64,000 nucleotides of DNA from Synechococcus sp. SynAce01 (GCF_001885215.1 NZ_CP018091.1:992001-1056000); one strand, 5' to 3'. Counted from the first letter of the stretch, positions 34,335 to 43,784 are shown. Numbers and translations are program-made. Notes: a model not told the origin generated them from the sequence alone.

Positions 34335-35116
34335 CCTCTCTGCAGACCTTGTTCTATGCGGCGATCAGCCAAGCAGCCGATCCTGCCAGCCTTGCGGCTC
34401 TGGAGCCGATGCTGCATTGCAGCGGCAGCCTGAGCGTCAAAGAGGGGTTCGCCGCCTACCGGGGCAGCGTGAAGGGCAAGCTGATCCGTTGCCTCGAAGA
34501 CATTTATCCCGTTTGTCAACGGCTGGTGGGTGATAATTTCTTCGGAGGACTTACCGAGCAGTTCATCATGACCTATGCATCAGTTTCGCCGGATCTGGGC
34601 GATTACGGCGCTGAGCTGCCGGCCTTCATCAAGACGTTCACTCCAGCTGAAGCCCTGCCCTATCTGGCCGATGTGGCCCAGCTGGAGTGGCACTGGCACC
34701 GGGTGTTCAACGCACCAGACGAGAAAGCCTTCGACATGCAGGCGCTTTCCCAAGTGGCAGCTGAGCAATGGGAAAGCCTGGTGTTCCAACTGCCTCGATC
34801 CAGTGTTTTGCTGCGATCGATCTATCCGGTCCACCGGATCTGGGAGGCCAATCAAGATGGCGTCACTGATTCAGTGCCGGTTGACCTGGACCAGGGAGGC
34901 GCGAATCTTTTCATCTGGAGAGATGGCGTTGAAACGCGGATTGAGATGCCGGGAGATGGGGAATGGAGGTTGCTGGAGGGCTTTGCCGCCAGAACAACAT
35001 TTGGCCAGCTCTGCGCAGACCTGGATCAAGGCCTGGCCTCTGTGGATGCATCCGTGTTGCTGCCGGTCTTCGTCAAGCGTGGTTGGGTGAAATCGTTTGT
35101 ATTGGGTGAGGGATAG
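34307..35116 (+). CDS. bufC: BufC (DUF2063, partner of BufB)
   Basis: The 269-residue protein has the DUF2063/HvfC-BufC layout: an N-terminal helical domain with GFAAYRGSVKGKLIRCLEDIYPVCQRLVG, then YGAELPAFI and ALPYLADVAQLEWHWHRVF, and a C-terminal substrate-binding part (LFIWRDGVETR). These partners bind the precursor and are needed by MNIO enzymes. Overlap with bufB shows a single transcript. The gene ends about 95 bases before the tRNA on the opposite strand. Confidence 0.9.
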   Translation: MPTPAPSELTSLQTLFYAAISQAADPASLAALEPMLHCSGSLSVKEGFAAYRGSVKGKLIRCLEDIYPVCQRLVGDNFFGGLTEQFIMTYASVSPDLGDYGAELPAFIKTFTPAEALPYLADVAQLEWHWHRVFNAPDEKAFDMQALSQVAAEQWESLVFQLPRSSVLLRSIYPVHRIWEANQDGVTDSVPVDLDQGGANLFIWRDGVETRIEMPGDGEWRLLEGFAARTTFGQLCADLDQGLASVDASVLLPVFVKRGWVKSFVLGEG

Positions 35117-35211
35117 AAGCTGTCAGTTGTCGTTGTCCCCTAACCGTCCATGGCCACACCGGCTTCTCGGGCTTGAGCTGAAACTTCTTGTACTGTTGCG
35201 GTTGGGGGGAA

Positions 35212-35283
<72 letters not shown>

Positions 35284-35342
35284 CGGCTTTCATTCTGGGG
35301 CCTGGATGCCCCCATGCTGACGGGGACACCACCGATGCAGCG

Positions 35343-35834
35343 ATGGCCAAGGGCCGTAGCCACGACCGCGCCACCTGGCTGCTGGCTCTGCCCTTTGCGC
35401 TGCTGTGGGCGCCGGGCCTGGGCCTGGCGGGGATGGGCACGGCCGGGCTCAGCTTCCTGGTGGGCGGCCTGCTGCTCTCCCCCGATCTCGACACCCGCTC
35501 CAACGCCACCCGTCGTTGGGGACCCCTGCGGCTGCTCTGGTGGCCCTACCGCAAGGGGCTCTCGCACCGCTCAGTGCTCTCCCACAGTCCGCTGCTGGGC
35601 ACGGCTGGACGCCTGGCCTACCTGGCGTTGCTGGCCCTGGGCCTGGCAGCGCTGCTGTCTTTTTTCGGGGGGCCGCCGCCCCAGGAGCTGCTGGGCTGGG
35701 CCGGGCGCCTGTGGCGCGAGCAGCGCCCGCTGGTGCTGAGTGCGCTGGTGGGGCTGGAGGCCAGCAGCTGGCTGCACCTGATCCAGGATGGCGACCCGAT
35801 GCCGCGGCTGCCCAGGCTGCTGCGCCGTCGCTGA
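35343..35834 (+). CDS. DUF2227 metal-binding membrane protein
   Basis: The 163-residue product shows SHDRATWLLALP, LLSPDLDTRSNATRRWG and GLSHRSVLSHSPLLG, then two hydrophobic segments and a final EASSWLHLIQDGD. These His and Asp clusters are the signature of DUF2227, a membrane family common in cyanobacteria and thought to bind metal. Function is unknown. ATG at 35343 is the natural start. MazG follows 24 bases on, so they may be co-transcribed. Confidence 0.8.
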   Translation: MAKGRSHDRATWLLALPFALLWAPGLGLAGMGTAGLSFLVGGLLLSPDLDTRSNATRRWGPLRLLWWPYRKGLSHRSVLSHSPLLGTAGRLAYLALLALGLAALLSFFGGPPPQELLGWAGRLWREQRPLVLSALVGLEASSWLHLIQDGDPMPRLPRLLRRR

Positions 35835-35858
35835 GCACAGCAGCCGAGGCCCTGGCCC

Positions 35859-36695
35859 ATGCCCGCCGATCCCACCCTGAGCGCCCTGGCCGAGCTGATC
35901 GCCGTGGTGGCACGGCTGCGCGATCCCGCCAGCGGTTGCCCCTGGGACCTGGAGCAGACCCACACCTCCCTGGTGCCCTATGTGCTGGAGGAGGCCCACG
36001 AGGTGGCCGATGCCATCCGCCATGGCGATGACGCCCACCTCAGCGAGGAACTGGGCGACCTGCTGCTGCAGGTGGTGCTGCACGCCCAGATCGCCAGCGA
36101 GGCGGGTCGCTTCGATCTGGGGGCGATTGCCCGGGGCATCAGCGCCAAGCTCATCCGCCGCCATCCCCATGTGTTCGCAGGCGCCGTGGCGGCCGACACC
36201 GCCGCCGTGCGCGCCAGCTGGGAGGCGATCAAGGCCGAGGAGGCCAGCGCCAGGGCAGCAGCCCACGCCAGCGCAACGGCAAGCCCACTCAGCGATCGGC
36301 TCGCCAGCAAAGTGCGCGGCCAACCCGCCCTGGCTGGCGCCATGACCATCTCCAAAAAGGCCGCCTCCGCCGGCTTCGAGTGGGACGACCTGGGCGGGGT
36401 GTGGGAGAAAGTGCAGGAGGAGCTGGGCGAGCTTCAGGAGGCCGTGGCCAGCGGCGACCGGGCCCACGCCCAGGAGGAACTCGGCGATGTGCTGTTCACC
36501 CTGGTGAACGTGGCCCGCTGGTGCGCGCTCGACCCGGAAGCCGGCCTAGCCGGCACCAACCAGCGGTTCCTGGATCGCTTCTCCCGCGTCGAAGCCGCCC
36601 TGGGCGGTGATCTTGGCGGTCGCAACATCGCCGAACTGGAGGACCTGTGGCGGCAGGCCAAGGCCGCAATCCGCGCTGAGGCGGCAGGGCCTTAG
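35859..36695 (+). CDS. mazG: Nucleoside triphosphate pyrophosphohydrolase MazG
   Basis: The 278-residue protein has two MazG domains. The first has CPWDLEQTHTSLVPYVLEEAHEV and EELGDLLLQVVLHAQIA with the EExxE...ExxD metal-binding acids; the second has FEWDDLGGVWEKVQEEL and EELGDVLFTLVNVARW. MazG removes pyrophosphate from (d)NTPs and clears abnormal nucleotides; it can also lower ppGpp. The start ATG at 35859 fits. A stretch of Ala-rich linker joins the domains. Confidence 0.95.
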   Translation: MPADPTLSALAELIAVVARLRDPASGCPWDLEQTHTSLVPYVLEEAHEVADAIRHGDDAHLSEELGDLLLQVVLHAQIASEAGRFDLGAIARGISAKLIRRHPHVFAGAVAADTAAVRASWEAIKAEEASARAAAHASATASPLSDRLASKVRGQPALAGAMTISKKAASAGFEWDDLGGVWEKVQEELGELQEAVASGDRAHAQEELGDVLFTLVNVARWCALDPEAGLAGTNQRFLDRFSRVEAALGGDLGGRNIAELEDLWRQAKAAIRAEAAGP

Positions 36696-36714
36696 GCCGG
36701 CTCAGAGATCAAGC

Positions 36715-37167
36715 TCAGAGATCACTGCCACCGCCCCGCTGGGCACGCCGGGCCTTGATTGCGCCCCGCTGCTTCTTGGCCGTGAGCCGCCGCTCCACCG
36801 AGCCACGGCTGGGCCGGGTGGCGCGGCGCGGCGGTGGCGGCGGCCGCAGGGCCTCCTGCAGCAGCATCACAAGACGGCGCTGGGCCGCCACCCGGTTCTG
36901 CCACTGGGAGCGGTGCTCGCTGGCCGCCACCACCACGGCCCCCTCCACTAGGCGCGCCTCCAACCGCCGCAACGCCCGGGCCTGCAGCAGCGCCGGCAGC
37001 GCCGCCGAAGCCGCCAGATCAAACACCAGCTCCACCCGCGAGTCGGTGGTGTTCACGTTCTGACCACCCGGGCCCGAGGAGCGCGAAAAACGCCAGCGCA
37101 GCTCGGCCGCCGGGATCAGCACCGCCGGCGTCACGCGCAGATCACTGCCGGGCAGGTCGCTGGCCAT
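36715..37167 (-). CDS. arfB: Alternative ribosome-rescue peptidyl-tRNA hydrolase ArfB
   Basis: The 150-residue protein has the class I release-factor catalytic motif in [18 protein letters not shown] (GGQ near residue 35) and a basic C-terminal tail ([16 protein letters not shown]), the part that enters the empty mRNA channel of stalled ribosomes. No codon-recognition domains are present, which sets it apart from RF1/RF2. The ATG at 37167 fits family length; the frame runs up to 37200. It converges with mazG. Confidence 0.93.
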   Translation of the reverse strand: MASDLPGSDLRVTPAVLIPAAELRWRFSRSSGPGGQNVNTTDSRVELVFDLAASAALPALLQARALRRLEARLVEGAVVVAASEHRSQWQNRVAAQRRLVMLLQEALRPPPPPRRATRPSRGSVERRLTAKKQRGAIKARRAQRGGGSDL

Positions 37168-37256
37168 GGATTGAGCCTGACATGGACAGGCGGCGCCCAA
37201 CGTGCGGCCCTCTGTGCAAGCGTACGGATCAAGCCATCCGACCCCGCCCCGCCGCC

Positions 37257-38108
37257 ATGGACCCCTCCCCCGGCTGGATCGATGAGGTCTACGACGGTGT
37301 GCGCTACGGCCTGGCTGGCCGGGTGATCGCCGAGACCAGCTCGCCTTACCAGCGCGTCACGATCATCGAGAGCGAGCGCTACGGCAAGGGGCTGCTGCTC
37401 GACGGTTGTTGGATGACGGCCGAGCGCCAGGAGCGGCACTACCACGAGCCCCTCGTGCATCCCGCCCTCTGCGGCGCCGCGGCCATCGAGCGGGTGCTGG
37501 TGATCGGTGGCGGCGACGGCGGCACCGCCCGCGAGTGCCTGCGCCACCCCGGCGTGCAGCAGCTCGACCTGGTGGAGATCGATGGCCAGGTGGTGGCCTG
37601 GAGCCAGGAGCACCTGCCCAGTCTCGGGGCCGGCTGCTGGAGCGATCCCCGTTTGCAGCTCACCGTGGGCGACGGCATTGCCTGGGTCGCCGCCGCCGCT
37701 GACGCCAGTTACGACGTGGTGATCGTCGACGGTTCCGACCCCGCCGGCCCGGCCGAGGGCCTGTTCAACCGCGCCTTCTTCCAGCACTGCCGCCGCATCC
37801 TCAGGCCCGGCGGCGTCTTCGCCACCCAGAGCGAATCGCCCGAGGCCTTCCGCTCGGTGCACCTCGAAACGGTGCGGCTGCTGCGCGAAGTGTTCCGCCA
37901 CGCCGATCCCCTCTACGGCTGGGTGCCGATGTACCCAAGCGGCTGGTGGAGCTGGACCTTCGCCGCCAGCGACGGCCCCCGTTACCGGCAGCCGGATGCC
38001 GCCCGCGCCGCGTCCGTCGCCGAGGGCTGCGAGATCTGGAGCCCCCGCTGGCAGCGCGGCGCCTTCGAGGCGGTTCCGGCCGGAATCGAGAGGGCCCTCG
38101 CTGGCTGA
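37257..38108 (+). CDS. speE: Spermidine synthase
   Basis: The 283-residue enzyme has [33 protein letters not shown] (decarboxylated-SAM site) and [18 protein letters not shown] with the catalytic/putrescine-binding Asp. It transfers aminopropyl from decarboxylated SAM to putrescine. ATG at 37257 begins [15 protein letters not shown]; the frame extends 423 bases upstream, but that part is antisense to arfB and not family-like. Its stop is two bases from the GTG of speB, so the polyamine pair is one operon. [20 protein letters not shown] matches known synthases. Confidence 0.95.
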   Translation: MDPSPGWIDEVYDGVRYGLAGRVIAETSSPYQRVTIIESERYGKGLLLDGCWMTAERQERHYHEPLVHPALCGAAAIERVLVIGGGDGGTARECLRHPGVQQLDLVEIDGQVVAWSQEHLPSLGAGCWSDPRLQLTVGDGIAWVAAAADASYDVVIVDGSDPAGPAEGLFNRAFFQHCRRILRPGGVFATQSESPEAFRSVHLETVRLLREVFRHADPLYGWVPMYPSGWWSWTFAASDGPRYRQPDAARAASVAEGCEIWSPRWQRGAFEAVPAGIERALAG

Positions 38109-38109
38109 C

Positions 38110-39105
38110 GTGCTGGGCAGCACCGCTGAGGATCCAGACTTGTTGGCCATCACCTGTTTCAACCCAGACTTGCCCGACATCAACCAGTTCGACCCTGACC
38201 TGATTGACAGCGACCTCTTTGAAACGGACGGTGCGGTGTTCATGGCGGGCCGCCGCGATCCGGCCGGTTGCCAGGTGGGGCTATTCGGTGTCCCCTATGA
38301 CGGCACCACCTCGTTCCGTCCCGGCACCCGCTTCGGGCCAGCGGCGATCCGGGAGGTGAGCAGTGGGCTGGAAACCTATTGCCCCCAGCTCGATCTGGAT
38401 CTTGAGGACCTGGCCTTCGCCGATCTGGGCGCGGTGGCGATTCCCTTTGGCGCCCCGGAGCCAGTGGTGGCCGCCGTGGGCCAGGCCACCGAGGCGGTGC
38501 TGGCCCTGGGGCTGAAGCCCCTGATGCTGGGCGGCGAGCACTCGATCAGCAGCGGCGCGGTCGGGGCAGTCGCCGCCCGCCACCCGGATCTGGTGCTGGT
38601 GCAACTCGATGCCCACGCCGACCTGCGCCACAGCTGGCTCGGCTCAAGCCACAGCCACGCCTGCGCCATGCGCCGTTGCCTGGAGGTGCTCCCCAGTGGC
38701 CAGCTGCTGCAGATCGCCATCCGCAGCGGCACGCGCGCGGAATTCGCCGAACTCAGGCACAGCGGCCGCCTGGTGGGCACCGGCCCCGGCCTCTCTCTGC
38801 AGCCCGAGCGTCTGCAGGCCGACCTGGTGGCAGCCCTGGCGCCCCTGCGCGGCAGACCGCTTTACCTAACCGTGGATCTCGACTGGTTCGACCCTTCCGT
38901 TCTGCCGGGCACCGGCACACCAGAACCCGGCGGCTTTCTCTGGGGCCACTTCAGCGGGCTGGTGGACGAACTCCGCCACCACCGCCTGGTGGGCGCGGAT
39001 GTGGTGGAGCTCTCACCCCTGCTCGACCCCGGCGGCAACAGCGCCGTTCTGGCGGCGAAAGTGGTTCGCAGCCTGCTGCTCTTGCTCGGTCGCCCCGCTC
39101 AGTAA
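38110..39105 (+). CDS. speB: Agmatinase / ureohydrolase SpeB
   Basis: The arginase-fold enzyme shows MLGGEHSISS, VQLDAHADLR and VDLDWFDPSVLPG, which carry the manganese ligands. GVPYDGTTSFRPGTRFGPAAIRE is typical of cyanobacterial SpeB. It makes putrescine from agmatine (or acts on a related guanidine) and so supplies the adjacent SpeE. I chose GTG at 38110, right after the speE stop; ATG at 38242 is an alternative but would cut LFETDGAVF, which seems conserved. The extra 30 residues are acidic (repeated DPDL/NPDL). It overlaps the next convergent gene by seven bases. Confidence 0.88.
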   Translation: MLGSTAEDPDLLAITCFNPDLPDINQFDPDLIDSDLFETDGAVFMAGRRDPAGCQVGLFGVPYDGTTSFRPGTRFGPAAIREVSSGLETYCPQLDLDLEDLAFADLGAVAIPFGAPEPVVAAVGQATEAVLALGLKPLMLGGEHSISSGAVGAVAARHPDLVLVQLDAHADLRHSWLGSSHSHACAMRRCLEVLPSGQLLQIAIRSGTRAEFAELRHSGRLVGTGPGLSLQPERLQADLVAALAPLRGRPLYLTVDLDWFDPSVLPGTGTPEPGGFLWGHFSGLVDELRHHRLVGADVVELSPLLDPGGNSAVLAAKVVRSLLLLLGRPAQ

Positions 39106-39458
39106 CAGTAAGAGCCGCTGGCCCGTTGTTCGCGCAGGCGCTCGTGCTGCTGGCCGATCAGGTCAATCGCGAGGGTGGGATGGTTGTGCAGCAGGTTCAG
39201 AAAACTGAGCCGGCCGAGCTTCACCAGTTCGACGGGAGTGCGGGCGATCGCCTCATGGCGGAAATAGCCCCCACGCCAGACGATGTCGAGATAGCTGAAC
39301 AGTTCCCCTGGCCTGTAGCAGAGCCGGTCGCCAGCCTGGTCGATGATTTCGACGATTCCTTTGCGCACGGCATAAATGGCATTGGCTGGTTCGCCATGAC
39401 CAAAAATGCGGGTTCCTGTCGGCAGGGTGAACGTTTCACCATCCAACTGACAGGCCAT
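39099..39458 (-). CDS. Stand-alone cyclic-nucleotide-binding (CRP-like) domain protein
   Basis: The 119-residue protein is a single cNMP-binding beta-roll: FTLPTGTRIFGHGEPANAIYAVRKGIVEI and YRPGELFSYLDI. There is no helix-turn-helix after it, so it is not a complete CRP/FNR regulator. The phosphate-binding cassette residues are not well conserved, so ligand binding is doubtful. The ATG at 39458 fits the domain; an earlier TTG at 39494 is possible. It might be a shortened Crp-like gene or a real single-domain regulator. Confidence 0.65.
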   Translation of the reverse strand: MACQLDGETFTLPTGTRIFGHGEPANAIYAVRKGIVEIIDQAGDRLCYRPGELFSYLDIVWRGGYFRHEAIARTPVELVKLGRLSFLNLLHNHPTLAIDLIGQQHERLREQRASGSYCY

Positions 39459-39646
39459 CAGTTCAACCGGCCTTCCCGGGGAAAGTGTGACCAACCATCT
39501 ACCTCCTTACAGGGTTTGGGGGAGGGCTGCCTGGCAAAACAAGGGGCCAGAGGCCGGGAGATCATCCAAGCTGGCCCTTCGCCTTGTCACTGACAGCCGC
39601 TAAGCAGTCGCTGATTCTAGTTCAGTAAATCGCGTTTCAGGCATTC

Positions 39647-39910
39647 CTAAACAGAGACAGGCTCCTGTGAGACAGGCTCCAGCAATCCAACCAGGGAAAG
39701 CTGGCGATGGCCATAGGGCTGGAAGCTGATTGGCTGAGCCAGAACGGGCTCGACGGACGGGCGCCCGGAGCGCGCCGTCCAGTGGTGACACCAGAGGTCC
39801 CCACTCAATTCCGAATGGATCGCCAGCCGTCGCAACTGACACCAGCCAGGCTCACCACCCAAAGGAGCGATGCAGTGACGACAACTGCGACAGTTGGGGC
39901 GCTGGCCCAT
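39647..39910 (-). CDS. Small Cys-rich conserved cyanobacterial protein
   Basis: The 87-residue product starts MGQRPNCRSCRHCIAPLGGEPGWCQLRRL and has a further CHHW. Cysteines in CxxCxxC plus C and C-H are likely zinc or iron-sulfur ligands. I recall similar short proteins in picocyanobacteria, with the same CRSCRHC...GEPGWCQLRRLA pattern. Function unknown. The start ATG at 39910 gives the Cys cluster at the N-terminus as in that family; a longer frame reaches 39949. Confidence 0.6.
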   Translation of the reverse strand: MGQRPNCRSCRHCIAPLGGEPGWCQLRRLAIHSELSGDLWCHHWTARSGRPSVEPVLAQPISFQPYGHRQLSLVGLLEPVSQEPVSV

Positions 39911-40047
39911 GATCGACTTAATCCAAGGTCCATAAGGTACTGATTTCAATGGGCTGCAAACAGGCGTAGAACCGAACCTCCCGGAAGTCTTCGGGTTTGA
40001 AACGCCACTCCATAGGATCGAGACAACGTTTCGGCAACCATTCAGCC

Positions 40048-41208
40048 ATGGCAGGTGATCCCGTTGGCGCTGCCGCCGATCCGCTCCAACTCACCCCCCT
40101 GGCCGAACTCTGCAAGGCCGCCGGGGGGCGGATGGTGCCGTTTGAGGGCTGGCAGATGGCAGTGCAATACAAGGGGCTGGTCGAAGAACATCGGGCCGTG
40201 CGCGAGCGCTGCGGCGTCTTCGACATCTCCCACATGGGTGTGCTCACCCTCCAAGGCGATGGGGTGAAGAGCGCCCTGCAACGGCTCGTACCCACGGACC
40301 TCGATCGCATCGGCCCCGGCGAAGCGCTCTACACCGTGCTGCTCAACGAGGCGGGCGGCATCCGCGATGACCTGATCATCTACGACCAGGGCCGGCCTGA
40401 TGGACCCGCAGGCCCCGTCGACACCCTGCTGGTGGTGATCAATGCCGCCTGCGCCGCAGCCGACACCGCCTGGCTGCGCGCTCAGCTGGAAACAGAGGAT
40501 GTGCAGATCAGCGATCGCAAGGGGCAAGGGGTGCTGCTCGCCCTGCAGGGCCCCGAGGCCGCGGCCCTGCTGGAGGCCTTGGTGGGCGAAAGCCTCGCAG
40601 GCCTGCCCCGCTTCGGGCACCGCAGCCTGCGGCTCGCCGGCAGCGCCAGCGGCGCGGCGGCGGGGGCAGCCGTGTTCGTGGCCCGCACCGGCTACACCGG
40701 CGAGGACGGCTTCGAACTGCTGCTGGAGCGCTCGGCCGGCCAGGCCCTCTGGCAACAACTGCTGAGCAGCGGCGTGCCCCCCTGCGGCCTTGGCGCCCGC
40801 GACACCCTGCGCCTGGAGGCCGCCATGCACCTCTACGGCCAGGACATGGACGCCACCACCACCCCCCTGGAAGCCTCGCTGGGCTGGCTGGTTCACCTGG
40901 AGATGCCGGCTGATTTCATCGGCCGGGCGGCCCTGGAGCGCCAGACAGCCGAAGGGGTGAGCCGGCGGCTGGTGGGGCTCAAGCTCCAGGGCCGGGCGAT
41001 CGCCCGCCATGGCTATCCGGTGCTCCTGGGTGGAGCCGTGGTGGGCGAGATCACCAGCGGTACCTGGTCACCGACGCTTGGCGAAGCCATCGCCCTGGCC
41101 AGCGTGCCAGCCGAGGCGGCCAAGCTCGGCACCGAACTGCAGGTGGAGATTCGCGGCCAGCCCCAACCGGCGCTTGTGGTGAAGCGGCCTTTCTATCGGC
41201 GGCCGTAG
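40048..41208 (+). CDS. gcvT: Glycine cleavage system T protein (aminomethyltransferase)
   Basis: The 386-residue enzyme has VPFEGWQMAVQY, GVFDISHMGVLTLQG, VARTGYTGEDGFELLLE and GLGARDTLRLEAAMHLYGQDMD, all characteristic of GcvT. It releases ammonia and passes the methylene group to tetrahydrofolate in glycine decarboxylation, which matters in photorespiration. ATG at 40048 suits the family. It is 57 bases before aspS on the same strand; this gcvT-aspS neighbourhood is common in picocyanobacteria, as far as I recall. Confidence 0.95.
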   Translation: MAGDPVGAAADPLQLTPLAELCKAAGGRMVPFEGWQMAVQYKGLVEEHRAVRERCGVFDISHMGVLTLQGDGVKSALQRLVPTDLDRIGPGEALYTVLLNEAGGIRDDLIIYDQGRPDGPAGPVDTLLVVINAACAAADTAWLRAQLETEDVQISDRKGQGVLLALQGPEAAALLEALVGESLAGLPRFGHRSLRLAGSASGAAAGAAVFVARTGYTGEDGFELLLERSAGQALWQQLLSSGVPPCGLGARDTLRLEAAMHLYGQDMDATTTPLEASLGWLVHLEMPADFIGRAALERQTAEGVSRRLVGLKLQGRAIARHGYPVLLGGAVVGEITSGTWSPTLGEAIALASVPAEAAKLGTELQVEIRGQPQPALVVKRPFYRRP

Positions 41209-41265
41209 GGGACCCGGCCTTGGCTGCTGCCATGGGAAACTCGCAGATTCCTTTCCTCTTCCCCG

Positions 41266-43104
41266 ATGCGCAGTCACGGATGCGGCGATCTGCGTCGTGA
41301 TGCCGTCGATCAGACCGTTCAGCTCTGCGGCTGGGTGGACCGGCGCCGCGACCATGGCGGCCTGATCTTTCTGGATCTGCGTGATCGCAGTGGCACCATC
41401 CAGATCACGGTGGATCCCGAGCTCGCCGGCAACCTGCGCAATGAAACGGTGCTGCAGGTGGTGGGACGGGTGCAGCTTCGGCCAGAAGAGTCGCTCAACG
41501 AACGGCTGGCCACCGGTGCGGTGGAGGTGATCGCCAGCCAACTCACCGTTCTCAATGCCATCAAAAAAACGCTGCCCTTCGCCGTCTCCGTTCACGACGA
41601 CGGCAACGTGCGCGAGGAACTGCGGCTGCGCCATCGCTATCTCGACCTGCGCCGCGAGCGCATGGCCCGCAACCTGCGGCTGCGGCACAGCACGATCCGG
41701 GCCGCCCGGACCTTCCTGGAAGGCGAAGGCTTCATCGAGGTGGAAACTCCGATCCTCACCCGCTCCACCCCCGAGGGCGCCCGCGATTACCTGGTACCCA
41801 GCCGGGTCTGCGGCGGCGAGTGGTTCGCCCTGCCCCAGTCACCCCAACTGTTCAAGCAGCTGCTGATGGTGGGCGGACTGGAGCGCTACTACCAGGTGGC
41901 GCGCTGCTTCCGCGACGAAGACCTGCGCGCCGATCGCCAGCCGGAGTTCACCCAGCTCGACATCGAGGTGAGCTTTCTGGAGCAGGAGGAGATCCTTGAC
42001 CTCAACGAACGCCTGATCGCCGCGATCTGGAAGACAGCGAAGGGAATCGAGCTGCCGCTGCCCTTCCCCCGCCTCACCTGGCAGGAGGCGATGGATCGCT
42101 ACGGCACCGACCGCCCCGACACCCGCTACGGCCTGGAGCTGGTGGATGTGAGCGACATTGCCACGCACTCCGGCTTCAAGGTGTTCTCCGGCGCCGTGGC
42201 GGCCGGTGGGGCCGTGAAGTGCATCGCCATCCCCGGCGGCAATGAGGCACTCAGCAACGTGCGCATCAAACCCGGCGGGGATGTGTTCAGCGAAGCCCAG
42301 GCGGCGGGAGCGGCTGGCCTGGCTTTCATCCGCGTCATTGAGGGGGTGGACCCTGAAACCTCCTTTGATGTCGGCGGCAACCTGGTCGGGATCAACACGA
42401 TCGGAGCGATCAAAGATGGCTTCACCAAGGCGCAGATGGCCGAGCTGCTGGAGCGCAGCGGCGCCACGCCCGGCACCCTGCTGCTGTTCGGCGCCGGCGA
42501 CACCGCCACGGTGAACAAGGCCCTTGACCGGGTGCGTCAGTACCTGGCCCGGGAGTTGGGCCTGGTTCCAGCCGAGGCCAGCAACGAGGCCTGGAACTTC
42601 CTCTGGGTGGTCGACTTCCCGATGTTCGGCTTCAACAGCGAGGAGAACCGGCTGGAGGCCCTGCACCATCCCTTTTGCGCCCCCAACCCCGCTGACCTCG
42701 GCAGTGATCCGGCCAGCTGGGCTGCGGCCTTGCCAAGCGCCCGAGCCCAGGCCTACGACCTGGTGCTCAACGGCCTGGAGCTGGGCGGCGGCTCCCTGCG
42801 CATCCATGATTCGGCCCTGCAGCGCCAGGTGCTGCAGACGATCGGCCTGCCCCAGGAAGAAGCGGAACGCCAGTTCGGCTTCCTGCTGGAGGCCCTTGAT
42901 CTGGGTGCCCCGCCCCACGGCGGCATCGCCTTCGGCCTCGATCGGATGGTGATGCTGCTGGCCGGTGAGGAGTCGATCCGCGACACGATCGCCTTCCCAA
43001 AAACCCAGCAGGCCCGCTGCCTGCTCACCCAGGCCCCAGCCGATGTGGCCGCCCAGCAACTCAGGGATCTGCACGTGGCCAGCACCTGGAGCGACGCCGA
43101 TTGA
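41266..43104 (+). CDS. aspS: Aspartate--tRNA ligase
   Basis: The 612-residue class II synthetase has an OB-fold anticodon domain ([23 protein letters not shown]), motif 2 ([25 protein letters not shown]), a bacterial GAD insertion (about 290-420) and motif 3 ([17 protein letters not shown]). The insertion marks it as the bacterial AspRS type. Whether it also charges tRNA-Asn was not determined. ATG at 41266. A long open frame on the other strand is a shadow caused by high GC. Confidence 0.97.
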   Translation: MRSHGCGDLRRDAVDQTVQLCGWVDRRRDHGGLIFLDLRDRSGTIQITVDPELAGNLRNETVLQVVGRVQLRPEESLNERLATGAVEVIASQLTVLNAIKKTLPFAVSVHDDGNVREELRLRHRYLDLRRERMARNLRLRHSTIRAARTFLEGEGFIEVETPILTRSTPEGARDYLVPSRVCGGEWFALPQSPQLFKQLLMVGGLERYYQVARCFRDEDLRADRQPEFTQLDIEVSFLEQEEILDLNERLIAAIWKTAKGIELPLPFPRLTWQEAMDRYGTDRPDTRYGLELVDVSDIATHSGFKVFSGAVAAGGAVKCIAIPGGNEALSNVRIKPGGDVFSEAQAAGAAGLAFIRVIEGVDPETSFDVGGNLVGINTIGAIKDGFTKAQMAELLERSGATPGTLLLFGAGDTATVNKALDRVRQYLARELGLVPAEASNEAWNFLWVVDFPMFGFNSEENRLEALHHPFCAPNPADLGSDPASWAAALPSARAQAYDLVLNGLELGGGSLRIHDSALQRQVLQTIGLPQEEAERQFGFLLEALDLGAPPHGGIAFGLDRMVMLLAGEESIRDTIAFPKTQQARCLLTQAPADVAAQQLRDLHVASTWSDAD

Positions 43105-43188
43105 CCCCAGAACTCCAGGAATATCAGGGATTTCAGTCCTGTAGGCCAACTAAAATGGCCTCATAACAACGCAACCCAGAACAACACC

Positions 43189-43713
43189 ATGACTGCCACT
43201 GCCACTTCCAGCCAGGCCAGCACTTCCAGCCAGGCCAGCGCCCCACCGATCGACATCGGCATGTCCAGCGAGGAGCGCGAACAGATCGCCGCAGGGCTCA
43301 GCCGCCTCCTGGCTGACAGCTACGTGCTCTACGGCAAGACCCATGGCTTCCACTGGAACGTCACCGGTCCGATGTTCAACAGCCTGCATCTGATGTTCAT
43401 GGAGCAGTACACCGAGATCTGGACGGCGCTCGATGAGATCGCCGAGCGCATCCGGGCCCTGGGTTGTCCTGCCCCGTTCGGCGGCTCCCACTTCGCCGCC
43501 CTCTCCTCGATCAGTGAGACCGAAGGGGAGCTCAACGCCATGGAGATGGTGCGGGAGCTGGTGCTCGGCCACGAAGCCGTGGCTCGTACGGCCCGCAGCG
43601 TCTTCGCCTCGGTGGAGGCCGCCAGCGATGAACCCACCGCCGACCTGCTCACCCAGCGGCTGCAGATCCACGAAAAAACCGCCTGGATGCTGCGCAGCCT
43701 GCTCGAGGCTTGA
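43189..43713 (+). CDS. Dps-family ferritin-like protein
   Basis: The 174-residue protein is a Dps: YVLYGKTHGFHWNVTGPMFNSLHLMFMEQYTEIWTALDEIAERIRALG contains the His, Asp and Glu residues of the interfacial ferroxidase site. It should store iron and protect DNA from peroxide, as a 12-mer. The N-terminal tail is poorly conserved and includes an exact 18-base tandem repeat (43204-43221 and 43222-43239) that encodes TSSQAS twice. A TAAAAT at 43151 may be its -10. A large palindrome follows the stop by one base. Confidence 0.92.
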   Translation: MTATATSSQASTSSQASAPPIDIGMSSEEREQIAAGLSRLLADSYVLYGKTHGFHWNVTGPMFNSLHLMFMEQYTEIWTALDEIAERIRALGCPAPFGGSHFAALSSISETEGELNAMEMVRELVLGHEAVARTARSVFASVEAASDEPTADLLTQRLQIHEKTAWMLRSLLEA

Positions 43714-43714
43714 A

Positions 43715-43784
43715 TCACCTGGGCCTGGCTTCGGTCGTTACGCCCGCTGCGCGGGCAACACGGGCCTACGCCAGGCCCAGGTGA
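43715..43784. repeat. 70-base compound palindrome after dps
   Basis: TCACCTGGGCCTGGC at 43715-43729 is perfectly complementary to GCCAGGCCCAGGTGA at 43770-43784. Nested inside is a second perfect stem GCCCGC/GCGGGC (43742-43756). There is no T-run after it, so it is not a standard terminator on its own. It could be a transcript-end processor, a REP-like unit or a small mobile repeat. Confidence 0.8.
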
